Below are positions 1 through 10,847 of a DNA stretch of 64,000 bases, one piece after another; position 1 is the stretch's first letter, and each line of letters begins with the position of its first letter. The stretch comes from Ilex aquifolium (Eukaryota; Streptophyta; Magnoliopsida; Aquifoliales; Aquifoliaceae): positions 41,903,901 through 41,967,900 of the forward strand of contig OX637396.1 of assembly GCA_951799425.1 (NCBI GenBank). Direction: 5' to 3'. The translations under genes were made by a program, and so were the position numbers. The notes beneath the pieces are model-generated. The model made no database searches, was not told the origin of the DNA, and was given only the letters and a program-made list of their open reading frames with translations.

Positions 1-920
1 TCTTAGCAGAACAGACGCTGCACAGTTCATGATCTGGCATATCAAGTAATAATCTCTATGATCTCAAATCACACTATCACATATAGAACAAAAATGCTGA
101 AAAATTGAACAATTCATTTACCAAATGACATTCTTATGTAGATGAATTTACCTTGTTGCTCATAAAAGCTTCATCAGGATTTGGTACAATATTTGAGAGG
201 GTTCCATCATAGTCCAAAAATACTACTATCTTTCTCCCTCTAGCTATGCTCATCATTTGTTCGAATGTATCTAAGGCCGAAGGGTGTTTCATCTGCACGG
301 CAGTCATCTTAGTAAATAGAATTATCTTCAAAAGAGATGTGAATAAATAATAATATTAAAGATAATGATAATTTTTAGAATGTTGAGGTGTCGAACGAGT
401 CCCACATCGGTTAGTAATTAGGGAGTTCTGGGCCATATAAGGGAGGGGGTCACTCCACCTACTAGGTACGTCTTTAAACCTATGCTCAACAAGTGATATC
501 AGAGCCATGACCCACGCTACCGTGTGGACTCGGCTCTTTGTGCCGGATAAGAAAACAATGATGGTCATCTATTGTAAAGCCTCATTCGAGAGGAGAATTG
601 TTGAGGTGTCGAACGAGTCTCATATCGCTTGGTGACGAGGAGATCCTCACTCCACCTCCTAGGTGCACCTTTTGGGCCGGAAACTCATGTCCAACACATA
701 ATGTGAACATGATTTAGATATAGAATTGATCCCAAGATCAACAAATATGGCCAAGAAGAAGAGCGTTGTTTAATAAGACATAAAATTCCATATATTATTT
801 ATCAGGCAACTGTGCAAATTTAGTGCTAGTAAGTGGCCATATGGAACTCACCAGCCATGAACTTTGTGAAACTAAAATAGCATTTCCATTCTCGTTTGCT
901 GTTAATTGTAACAATCCCAT
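1..920 (-). CDS. Trehalose-6-phosphate phosphatase, 5' coding part (gene runs off left edge)
   Basis: TPP removes phosphate from trehalose-6-phosphate, a sugar-status signal in plants. Three coding exons read right to left: 920-852 (23 codons, begins [12 protein letters not shown]), 307-152 (52 codons) and a partial exon 33-1 after an acceptor CAG at 36-34. The middle exon encodes [12 protein letters not shown] and then [21 protein letters not shown]. That is the HAD-family motif DxDGTL with the nucleophile Asp, in the usual plant TPP context (the residue after S is normally P; here it is N). The edge exon encodes [11 protein letters not shown], which aligns with the segment before FPTAI in the family. 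All junctions are GT-AG with phase 0. The N-terminal extension is short for a plant TPP, and the catalytic remainder lies outside the window. The intron between 852 and 307 carries a TRIM. Family assignment is firm; the exact start is less so. Confidence 0.85.
381..696 (+). mobile_element. TRIM (miniature LTR retrotransposon)
   Basis: A small LTR fossil inside a TPP intron. The left LTR is 381-491 (TGTTGAGGTG...CTCAACA). A primer-binding-like site follows (TGATATCAGAGCC, related to the initiator-Met tRNA type TGGTATCAGAGC). A purine-rich tract precedes the right LTR at 599-696. There is no coding capacity. The LTRs are visibly diverged and differ in length (111 and 98 bp), and no clean target duplication is seen, so it is old. 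Confidence 0.8.
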
Positions 921-2513
921 CTTCAGACTAACTCTTTGAAAACTAACTTCTTCCTGCAAAAAAAAAAAAAAGAAGAAATTTCCTCATTACATAACCAGAA
1001 TCCATAACAGTAGCTTACAAGTTACATGTTTCTCAATGACATTAATCAAGGGGTCCTAAAAATAATGCATACCAGGCTACTATTAATCGAACAACAAATC
1101 GAGCTTTCCATGAAAATTTAAGGTTATAAAGTTAGAGCTAATGTAGTTGTTGTACAAGATTTCTGGGAAATACATGCAATACTCTTGATCTCAGGACTAT
1201 TTTTTATGCAGAGAAACATCACTTTGAGAAGGAAACTTGTTTAACAATGAATAAAATGAAATTGTAAAGGAGTTTACGCTACTAAATATTCAAATCAGTG
1301 AGTGACTCAACACATAATGATCATTGGAGGATAGTTTCAGTTGAATTTCCATGGTCTAAGTCAGCTGATGCCATCTTTAGCTGTACAATTGACAGGTTGA
1401 ATTATAAAATTTTTCGAATGGAACTGTAATATTAATTTTTGATAAGTTCAACTAGTGTCTAACTGTATGTTTCAGCTGTTACCTAGATTTTGAAATCTTA
1501 AAAGCCACAATCAATCATTGTTGTGTCACATATACCCAAAGCTAGAGGCGCGATGGAACCTAACCCAAGTAGAGGTTCCCATCTCTCTTCTTTAGTAGTT
1601 CACTACTGCCGTTTTCACGGAGGACCCGCATATGTAGGTTTTAGGAGACATTTATAAGATGTTCTAACTTAGAAGGCAATGATAGGGAGTGCTATTAACA
1701 ACCAGCAAGCGAGATGATCTTTTTGATCGTATTATTGATCACGATTGAATCCCACTCTTTTTTAACTTATTCTTTCTCTATGGCTTTTTTTTGGGGGGTT
1801 TGCTTCTCTAGGGATTCACGTACTGTTGAATTGCTTTGCATATTGAATGTTTATGATTCTCCTATTTCTTCATACAAAACAGAAATCAACATGTAACCCC
1901 ACTGCGGGGCGGGAGTAGATGTGGTTAAATGTACGCAACCTTACCTGCATGCAGATGACGGACTTTAGTGTAATAGTAAAGTTGTAAATAAAGAAGCTAA
2001 ACAATACAAAACTAGAATATTTAGACCCAAATACTCTTCTAAACGACGCCATAATCTCTCTGTCTCTCTCTCTGGAGAGTTTTGTCAAGATGGCTAGAAT
2101 ATTTTAGGTATGTAAAAAATTAGTAATTAGCAACGTGCAAGTTTAGCGTTCTTCTCAAAGAAATGACAGGTTCTTGAACTTGGGTGTTATGTCTGTAAGA
2201 GAAAACACGCAGTTTTGCTGTCACCAAAAGATTATCAAATCCTTTTGAAAAAGATCATCAAATAATTTATGGAAAGATTCTTAAAGTTGGACCATGTATA
2301 AGTACTAGTTTGCAACACGCAATAAACTATGACATTTGACGTTTCTGCCTCTAACCATCTAACTTAGACACAAAAACTGAAAAACAATCAAGAAAAATAA
2401 GGGTTCCAATAGAATTAGTGTCCTTAATCCTAGAAGGACTTGGCTTTTTCAACATTTAAATTAAAGCACATACATGCATGGAACTAGTTTTGGGCAAGTA
2501 ACATTACATATGA

Positions 2514-2611
2514 CCAATGGGCCTTTGGTCGAATGGTACTCATTGTCTGCTTTGTCTTCTTGAAGTCAAGGGTTCAAGCCCCCTTCTCTTTTCCCCCTTC
2601 CCCTCCCCAAA
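2514..2611 (+). mobile_element. tRNA-derived SINE with 18-bp target duplication
   Basis: A 98-bp insert lies between two identical 18-bp copies of AAGTAACATTACATATGA (2496-2513 and 2612-2629). It has a pol III A box (TGGTCGAATGG, 2526-2536) and B box (GGTTCAAGCCC, about 2571-2581) at tRNA-like spacing, then a C/T-rich tail ending in a few A. The exact duplication shows a retroposition event. It is not a functional tRNA: no cloverleaf closes. Confidence 0.85.
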
Positions 2612-2680
2612 AAGTAACATTACATATGATTGATTGGAAAATGTGATTTAAAAAAAAAAAAAAAAAAGGTAATATGTTCA

Positions 2681-2717
2681 AGGGGGTGGGTGGGGCCTAG
2701 GGGGTGGGGTGGGGGAC
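2681..2717 (+). repeat. G-rich tract with quadruplex-forming pattern
   Basis: Six runs of three to five G separated by one to five bases on the plus strand (GGGGG, GGG, GGGG, GGGGG, GGGG, GGGGG). It is inside the TPP 5' intron, on the strand opposite to the transcript's sense. Confidence 0.6.
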
Positions 2718-3892
2718 TCCAGGCATTCTTCCTCATGAAATACAACCATCATGACAGACGAACGTAAATGACCAAAATATCAGATTAAGTAGATATTTGA
2801 TTTTGTCCTAAGTATATTGGAGTCTGAATTTTGAAGGCTATTGACAGAAAAAATTGCCATGGTTCAAATGGCATCATCGGTTCAATAGAATTCTTGAAAT
2901 GTGAACGAAAATATTATCAAGGGTAGTTTAACTTAATTCTATGTGCAATTAGAAAAAATAAAAAAATTTGCGTCGAAGTTGAAAAAGCCCATGGCCACGG
3001 ACTGGCCCAAAAAGATAGGAGGACGTGGAGTGTAGGCCCAACTGTATTGTCTGATTAAAGCGTGCATAGCTGGCCCTTGGGAAGACCCATAATCTGGTCC
3101 ATTAACCTAATTTGGGTTGGATCGTCCTGGTCCATGGAGCATGGCCCATCTGACCCGTTGCCCAGGTTTATTATTAGACCGGTATAGTAGTCCTAGAAGT
3201 TAGAAAAGTTGTGATCTACGAAGAGGCATTGACTCTTCTGTTCATATATATTATTGCTATGGGAGTGACTATGTTCTGAATCAAAGACCATTAGCGAAAG
3301 AGAAACGAAAAGACTTTTATCACTAGAACCAGAGTTTTTCTTGCAAACTTGGGATGAAATTCGAACCTTAGAAAAGGACTATAAGGATAAAGATTGTCGT
3401 GCTAATGTACATGCAATTCTAATTAACAATTTTCCTTTTGTTTCATTTATTTGCTTTTTAGCATATGACTGATATATGGAAGTCATTGCGCTGCGACTAG
3501 ATTCTAGAAGCATGCAAAAAAATCGATTAAGGTGATAATTCCATCTTGAGAGAAGGCATCAATATTTCTCATACATATACGATGTATCTTTACCCATTCT
3601 ACGGAGAAAATGGACTTAAATATACAAATCTTAGTCGATGAAGGGCAGGATTAATTTCTAATTAAGCAATTGCAATTTTCAAACTATGATAGTTTGGAAA
3701 ATCTTTTATATATATGTGTGTGTGTGTGTGTGTGAAGGTTACAAACAGAGAGAATCATGGATGCATTCAACCTCCAATACTAAACATGACTTAAAAACTG
3801 AGAGAGAGAGAGAGAGACAGGGGAAAATGATTGTGTAGATATATATATTTACACAAAGGCAAATACTATGACTATGAAGCAGAAAAGATTAC

Positions 3893-3982
3893 CTTATTTT
3901 GTGCTGTTCTTGTAGAGCTTATTGCTCAAACCACAATGCCTTTTATGAGAGAGGAGGGAAGACGAGTGGGCTCTTTATATAG
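3893..3982 (-). promoter_or_regulatory. TPP core promoter and non-coding first exon
   Basis: On the minus strand a TATA box (CTATATAAAGAG, 3982-3971) is followed by an ATG-free stretch that ends at a good splice donor, AAATAAG|GTAATC, with the exon ending at 3893. Transcription would start near 3945. This fits a 5'-UTR exon joined to the coding exon whose acceptor TTTTTGCAG ends at 954. Inferred from motifs only. Confidence 0.5.
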
Positions 3983-5661
3983 AAGCGGAGGAGAGAGAGA
4001 GAGAGAGTTTTGGGCAATTTGGCTTGCGGGTCACGGGATACCCTTCCATAAAACTTTCGGGCATTTTTCCTTTACAGCCCCATGAATTGAATGACTAAAA
4101 TACCCTCAAATTATATACATGCGTTTGAATTGTGTAAATTCAGAGGACCGACTTGAAGAAAATAGAAATGTCCGTTTAATGACTTTGACGGCAGATTACA
4201 TTCTAATGAGAAAACAAAATTGCATGCATGGACTTTAACGGCCGTTTGATTTTGACACCCACAAATGGCGGAATTAACTCTCTCTGTGGGTTCATACATC
4301 GATGTTGTCACTCCTGTCAATTATAGTTTGCTTCAGTAATATTCCCATTTTCAGTCCTTTCGTAACCCTCCATGCACACCAACAAAAAGGACAATTAATA
4401 AATTCCTAATAGATTTTTGATACTAAAACTTTTTGAAATAAGATTATTTTATAATGAGAAAAATCAAAAATGATATCGAATATTTTTTTTTTCTATATCA
4501 TACCAAAATTTCATGAAAATCTAAAAATATTATGATCGGTGTTGTAATTTACTTTTAAAACATGTAACTAAATCTTTAAATTTATTTTTTTTAAATAATC
4601 AATCATCACTCTTTGAGTTTAATTTAGACTTTCAAAAATTATAACCTTCGGCACCGTATTTTTTGCGATTCCACCATAGTCGTACTCTTATAATGAAAGA
4701 ATATTAAAGAGAGAGACAAATTAATTATATTGTTTAAGAGATTCTATATCTATATAGGAGTTTTGTTTGTATGGGATATTGCAATAAAAAAATAGCTTCC
4801 TTGACTTTAAGCTATTTGAGGGGTGGGGGGAAGAGTTTCATAACATAATATCACCTATTTTTTTTGGGTACAAACTGGTGCCTAAGGTTGTTCTCTAGCA
4901 TAGACAGAACACCAAGAATATAGATTTGCATTTAAGATTCTATAAGATCTCAATCTTTCATAAAATTTGAATAAAATAAAAATGTGTAGATATTGGAGGT
5001 TTGGAGAGATCTTAAGAATGTTGCAAACTTTCATTTGATTAGGTGATTAGATTTCATAACATTCAAGCAAGATTTTGATTTAGAGAATGGCTCAAAAGAA
5101 AATAATATGTCCCCACAAGACAAAGACGTTGAATTATATAAATACTTATGTCACACAATTTTTTTATAATTTAAGCTTTTTAATTGGGATAATAATTTAA
5201 AAAGATATCAGAGCTCTATATACAAATCTCGTTGTCATCCTGATAATTATAAAAGACATTTACCTATTTGGCCTAAAATTTGATTCACATGTGAGGAAGC
5301 GGGTTGAAATACATGAATTATCTATTAATGAAAAATTAGAATAATATTTGTTAAATATAAAAAAATGAAGAAAGATGAGTAAAAATTTAAATTTACAATA
5401 GTTTAAAAAGATAGTGGGAGTAATTACAAAAGATGAATGAAATAGTTAAATAAGCTAAACGGAATAATTTAATTGGAAGAGATTAATTAAATACTTTAAA
5501 AATCTAGAAATTGTATTTGGGGAGAAAATCTTTCTCAAGCCCTCTCGCCAAAAAATATATTTGTTTTATATATATAGATAGATGCTTTTTAGCTTTGGAT
5601 TTTACAAAGATCGAACAAAAATAGTTCCAAGTGCCATGTTATTTCTTGTGGTCTTCCCAAT

Positions 5662-5723
<62 letters not shown>

Positions 5724-7451
5724 AATTATCATCGAAACTATATCGCAACTTCTTAATGCATGTCAAGAAATTTCTTTGGCTCTTTCTCATATTGGTTGAA
5801 TATCTGGTTAATTGCTAACACAAAATAAAAGACTTATATATATAGTAATATAATGGTATTTAAAAGAATATAACTGGCAAATCATTATGTATCAAAAACT
5901 CCACTTGTTTAACATTTTCTTACTCTTTCTGCCGGAAGATAAAACCAAAACCATAGATTATAACATCAAATCTTCCATTCAGGTAAACCTAGCAGAGATA
6001 CTCATTTTAGATCTTATAGCTTCCATTTGAAGTGATTAAGTTATGAAGATCTCGAAAAATGATAATAAAATAAAAATATTCTTTTTTTCTCCCTAAGCTT
6101 CTCATCTTAGCCAAAAGATGGAGAAAGGTACATCACAAGATGAAAACATCCCTCTCAAAAGGGAACTGTAGATCAACATTGTTTTGAACGATGTTCGTTT
6201 TCCGTTTCATGATTAGCTGCTACATTCCACTTAGTTTCCTTAATTTCAAATCTCATTATTGTAATTAATTATCTTTCTAAAAGATTCTCCAAATAAGACT
6301 GGAGTGCCCTCAAAAAGATTAATCAAAAAATTCACACCCAGTGGTAGGCGCTTATTGTGAAGCTCGATAATCTCTCTTAAAACTGTTAGTGATACTTGAA
6401 TAGAAAGCGGGATGCTTGCAAAGACCATTTCTGGTCTATCCGTTTTAATGAAATCCATCCCGTGAAACAAATGACAGTTCATCTTCCTTTCATATATAAC
6501 ACATTACTGAGAAAGTTCCTTGTTAATTAGGTAGAAAAAACCACAAGTTGAAGGTTCTTATACCCACATAATCAAACATTTTCCCAATGAATTTGATAGC
6601 TTGATATTGAGAAAGCAATATAATTTTGAGTTCAAAGTCACCTCTGTCATTCCCTTAGGGCTTCTGTTCTATTGGGTGGACTTAGGTTTGGTGTTATTGG
6701 AGGTTTGTCAAGCCAGGGATTAGCTTGCTTGTTTTAAAATTTCCAAGCAATTGCATATACAAGAGAGTTATTGGTCGATACAAGTATCTTCATATGTTCC
6801 CACCGAAAAGGGCAGAAATTTGCATGCGAATTGTAGTGAATGTAATAAGTGTAGACATGGGTTCCCACTTTGGCACTTAAGTGCACTTTGGAAGCCACTT
6901 CGAAAAATTAAAGATAAAACAAGATTTAAAAAAGAACTTGTGTATCTCAATCAACTTTCTAACTACCCTCCATTAGAATCCAATCAAACTTTCGAATTTC
7001 TTATGTGTATACTGTGTTTTTTTTTTTTATATACTTGAAGATGAATCTAGTCTATTCCTAGAGAGTCGGGGAAAAAACCATTACATAATTGGTGCGACTC
7101 GACTCTAGTTAGTACTTGGGATGGGTACCCGGATTTAACCACTTGGACAAAACTTACTTTGCTTAAATTTATGAAACCACCCTACCCAAATACGAATATG
7201 TTATTTCCGTGACTCAACTTTTTGACATTTAAATTATAGAGAAACTTTATTAGTGCGCTAAGATCCGCCTTCTGCTATAGAAACCCATATGTAATTCCTT
7301 TTGGTAGCCATTGGTTGACAGATTAGCATTTCCCACTTAACACCCAATAATTCCACATTTACTTATGAGTTGTCAGCTCTTTCTACTCAAAGTAGCACCT
7401 AGTGGCCAATGGAGATTTTTGGAACTTCCATTTCTTTAACAAATTTTCTGG
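3983..7451. other. Intergenic AT-rich region
   Basis: No gene recognised. Short open frames on both strands (for example 6246-6482 minus, 6751-7038 plus) match no family I know and have no supporting splice or promoter context. The only clear structure is the (CT)n microsatellite at 5665-5721. Confidence 0.5.
5665..5721. repeat. (CT)n microsatellite
   Basis: Uninterrupted CT dinucleotide run of about 57 bp in AT-rich intergenic DNA. Confidence 0.95.
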
Positions 7452-7468
7452 ATGAAAACTTGAAAGTT

Positions 7469-7666
7469 TTTTTTTCAATGGTTAGGGGTGTTTAACTTTA
7501 AACCAGCTTATATGCACCTTGACTAATTTCCTCTCTAATTCAGTCAAAGACAAATCATCCACGTCAAGATTAAGGTATTCATGAGGAATAAATTTCTCAT
7601 AACTTGACTCCAAAAAATTATTAAAATTCGAACTCAGGAATTCAGAGTTTACAGTTCGTCCATGTT
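7469..7666 (-). mobile_element. SINE with 17-bp target duplication, minus orientation
   Basis: A 198-bp insert sits between identical copies of ATGAAAACTTGAAAGTT at 7452-7468 and 7667-7683. Its left end is a T-run, which is the poly(A) tail of a minus-strand SINE. Reading the minus strand there is a B-box-like GAGTTCGAATTTT near the head and a tail segment ATTAGTCAAGGTGCATATAA. Related but diverged copies lie at about 35590-35800 (minus) and 54440-54650 (plus). Confidence 0.8.
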
Positions 7667-8714
7667 ATGAAAACTTGAAAGTTGGAACCCCTTTTCTTTA
7701 ACATTTCTTCTGCATAAAAGTTTTAGACTGATCAAAACAGATGATCTACTAAATGTTGGGTCTTATCACGCGGAAACTCTCATGGCACACACGAACACTG
7801 CTTTTCTGTTGATAATGGATTTTATGCGTGGAAACCTGAGGGATGGTGAGTGGACAAGCCCCACGGGCCACAGCCTCTCTCTCTCTTTGCAAAACCCTAT
7901 CTTGCTTTTGTTTGTGATTATGAAAGTGATTTTGAATAATATAAATCTCTTATCATTAAAGGAATAAAGTATCACTTCTGTTATGTTAAAGTGACTTGTT
8001 ACAAAGTGCAGACAGATTGTAGTTTGACACTCAGTTCCAGTGATAAGAGTTTGCTCTATATTTAATGTGCTTTTTGAACGTTTCTTTTTGATGGGGTTGA
8101 CGGTGATTTGTGGTGGAATGGCACTACAACGACCAAATCTAGTACTTTACAACCATAACTTTGTTTGGTGATCATATCCTATTTTTTTTTGTTATGATTA
8201 ATCATTTCAATCATGCGTCTTTTGAACTCTTGATGAAAATAAAAATTTTGGGTACACACAATCGTCTTTAAATCACGCACAACTCATACTAAAAAATATG
8301 TGGGTTAATAGTTCGTTCTTAAATCGACCGCTAAATCAACTCGTATAAGTTAAGTGTGCAATACCACCTTACAAGTTATCAGTCGGCAGATTTGGTGCAA
8401 AACTTTTTTGTTAGATAGATTGTATTTGGCCAAAAAAGAGACAGTCCGCGTGCATATTATCTTTTCATCCTCTCTCTCTCTCTCTAACAGCACAACACTT
8501 TTGAGGCAAGTCTGAAGGGTTATGGCCTACATGAGACAAATGGTATAATAAGTCTTGATATACATGGATGACAGCAAAGCCATATGGCCTTAAGCTTTAC
8601 TGGAGAGGTCAAGTTGGGTACTAAAAAGGTGTGTTAAGGCCTCTTTTAAGGAGACTCGCACGCTTGAGGAGGCGATTGTAGCCTTAAAAGTTACAACTCC
8701 ACATCAAATAATTA

Positions 8715-8875
8715 TTGTAACCGGAGTAACGTTACATAAACTTAAAAATTAGACTTAATAATTATAACAATTGATTTCACTGTGGGTCCCAGTATTTATT
8801 AGGATTATCTATTCAATGATTGAAATTATCAAGTCTAATTTTTAAGTTTATCTAGCATTATTCACTGTAACCGCG
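8715..8875. mobile_element. MITE with long inverted repeats
   Basis: Two arms share TAAACTTAAAAATTAGACTT and surrounding bases in inverted orientation (about 8735-8765 and 8825-8855). The internal segment carries CACTGTGGGTCCCA. Outer limits are approximate and no convincing duplication was found. The family is unassigned. Confidence 0.6.
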
Positions 8876-9578
8876 CAGGCTTGATATAAATATGTATATA
8901 TCTGTGTGTGTGTGTCGACCAAAACTAATGAGTTAGGATTTGTGTAGAGACTCACGTCTTGGGGATAATTAACGTGGGATTTATTTAAATAGAGATGTCT
9001 CTTAACTTATTCATAATATGTAAAAATATCGACGTAATTTTATAGAGTCATTCAGTTTGAATGTCACATGAAGAACATAAGTAAAAAACGGAACGAGAAG
9101 ACCTATGATGTAAAATATCATAACATGAATGATTGGAAAACAAAATCATTCCTCTAAACTCACTCACGGGAATCCTTTAAGGCAAAACATTGCAAACAAA
9201 TAGTCACTAGTCTACAATGAATTCATAAGGATTTCTTATTCCCCTTTGTAAAAATGGAAAAGGCTAAACGAGGCTGTCTCTACTTTGTCATCTACGAGTC
9301 TATTTTCCTTGATTCACATTATTGGTGATTAAGCAATATATTTTTCAACAAGTATTGATTGCCCAGCTGAAGTGTTCCCTTGTTTGGAACACTTACCCAA
9401 GTTACTCAAAAAGATTAGCTTGCTCCACAGCATATTTTTCTTTCTTTGTTCAAACAAGATATGGCCTTGAAGGGGATTTTGAAGTCTTAATGGGCCAAGG
9501 TTAGACTAATCTGCCAGGCAACAAGGATCCTTAGTTTTTATTCAATATATATCAAGGTTTTGTGCAACTTATAAATAA

Positions 9579-9858
9579 GGTTGATAATCGAACCGAGTTA
9601 CTCGAGTTTGGGTCGGATTTGGCTCATTTTGGGCTCGTTCAAGTTCGACTCATTTTCTAACCGAGTCGAACTTGAACAATTTTTTAGGTCTGTTTAGAAA
9701 ATTAGTTATATAAACTCGACTCGATTTGTTTATGTGTAAATACTCGGGTTTGATTTGTTTCAAGTTCATTCAAATTCGGTTCGTTTAAAAAACGAGTCAA
9801 ACTCGTTTAACGAAATGAGCTCGACAAATTTAATTTGAGCTCGTTCGATTATCAGCCC
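9579..9858. mobile_element. 280-bp MITE with AATAA target duplication
   Basis: Ends are GGTTGATAATCGAACCGAG and the inverse of GGGCTGATAATCGAACGAGC, flanked by AATAA at 9574-9578 and 9859-9863. The interior repeats CGAGT/ACTCG-type short palindromes. Non-coding; the superfamily is not resolved. Confidence 0.7.
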
Positions 9859-10054
9859 AATAATTGAGACTTTTTGTTCAGGTCTATGCAATCGAACGAC
9901 GCTGGAGAGTGACCTTCGGTGGGCTTTCATTCGCAAGATTTACTCCTTAGTGGCCCTTCAATTGGTTCTCAAAATCGCTGTTGGCAAAGCCGGCCCATAC
10001 ATGAGGCCTCTAAAACACAAATTTTAGTCTCCAACTAAAAAAAAAGGGCCCAAA

Positions 10055-10114
10055 TTTTATTGGACTCAATTGAACCCATAAAAATTTTATGGGTTCAATT
10101 GAGTCCAATAAAAA
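10055..10114. repeat. 60-bp perfect palindrome
   Basis: The two 30-base arms (10055-10084 and 10085-10114) are exact inverse copies with no loop, centred on AAAA|TTTT. It ends five bases before the target duplication of the neighbouring MULE. Confidence 0.9.
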
Positions 10115-10128
10115 ACTCAATTAAAATT

Positions 10129-10182
10129 GGGGAAATTGGAAGGGGGTACACCAAATTAGACTTATTTGGCAATAAGTACACA
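10129..10182 (+). repeat. Left terminal inverted repeat of the MULE
   Basis: Starts GGGGAAATTGGAAG and includes GTACACC and ATTAGACTTATTTG. Those blocks recur in inverse form at the right end. Confidence 0.9.
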
Positions 10183-10847
10183 GAAAAAATTGTAGGGTTA
10201 TTAAGTGCTTAATTTTGATATTTATTTGTACCCAAGTACATAATTTAAATTGTTCTGATTTTATTATGACATTTTTGCCCTCCATTGGTGAATGTGTATA
10301 TTTTATTGGAAAGTGTTTAGTTTTCAAATTATATTTGTGTTTTAAATACGTCCTAATTTTAAGGAGAGAGAAATATAACCATTTCCAAAGTATTTCAAAT
10401 TTCAAATTTCAAATTTCAAATATACACTGGTATATTTCTGCAAGACGATTTTGCTCCTTCTTCAAGCCTTGAGACAAGTTATGCTTCTTCTTCATCCAGC
10501 TGCAAGCCGGAATTGTTATTTGTATGCATGAAGCCGATAAATATACACTGGTATATTTGTGCATGAAGCAGAGTTTCTTAAAGACGATTTCCAGAGTTTC
10601 TTCATCCTGCAAGGCGATTTTCTTGTTCAAGCTTTTAATCGATCTCTTCTTCTCGTTCCATCTGCAAGCTTACAGGCGAAAACTGAAGCATTTAGCCTGA
10701 CAATATCAGAACAGGAATTAGAAGGTGCGTTTCATTTAACATATTGACATACTAAATGAATAAGTATAAATTTAGTGAGTATTTATTTGTTTGAATATAT
10801 GTTTTTTATTTGACTTTTTATTGTATATATTATTTTAATAGTGTTAG

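Larger units (their letters stand above)
954..3892 (-). other. Long 5' intron of the TPP gene
   Basis: About 2.9 kb without coding potential between the predicted leader exon and the first coding exon. It holds the SINE at 2514-2611, an A-run near 2649-2667, a G-rich tract at 2681-2717, a (TG)n run at about 3716-3734 and a short (GA)n at 3801-3818. The rest is AT-rich with nothing recognisable. Confidence 0.45.

Noticed and set aside
356-568. Minus-strand open frame of 70 codons
   Set aside because: It lies within the TRIM and the TPP intron; its sequence is LTR, not gene.
2514-2611. Possible tRNA gene from A and B boxes
   Set aside because: No cloverleaf can be closed, and the flanking 18-bp duplication shows it is a SINE.
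5582-5818. Open frames with long Leu-Ser or Arg-Glu repeats
   Set aside because: They are translations of the (CT)n microsatellite. The same applies near 41814-42068 and 47809-48075.
6246-6482. Minus-strand 78-codon frame as a host gene
   Set aside because: No family match, no splice or promoter context, and AT-rich surroundings; probably chance.
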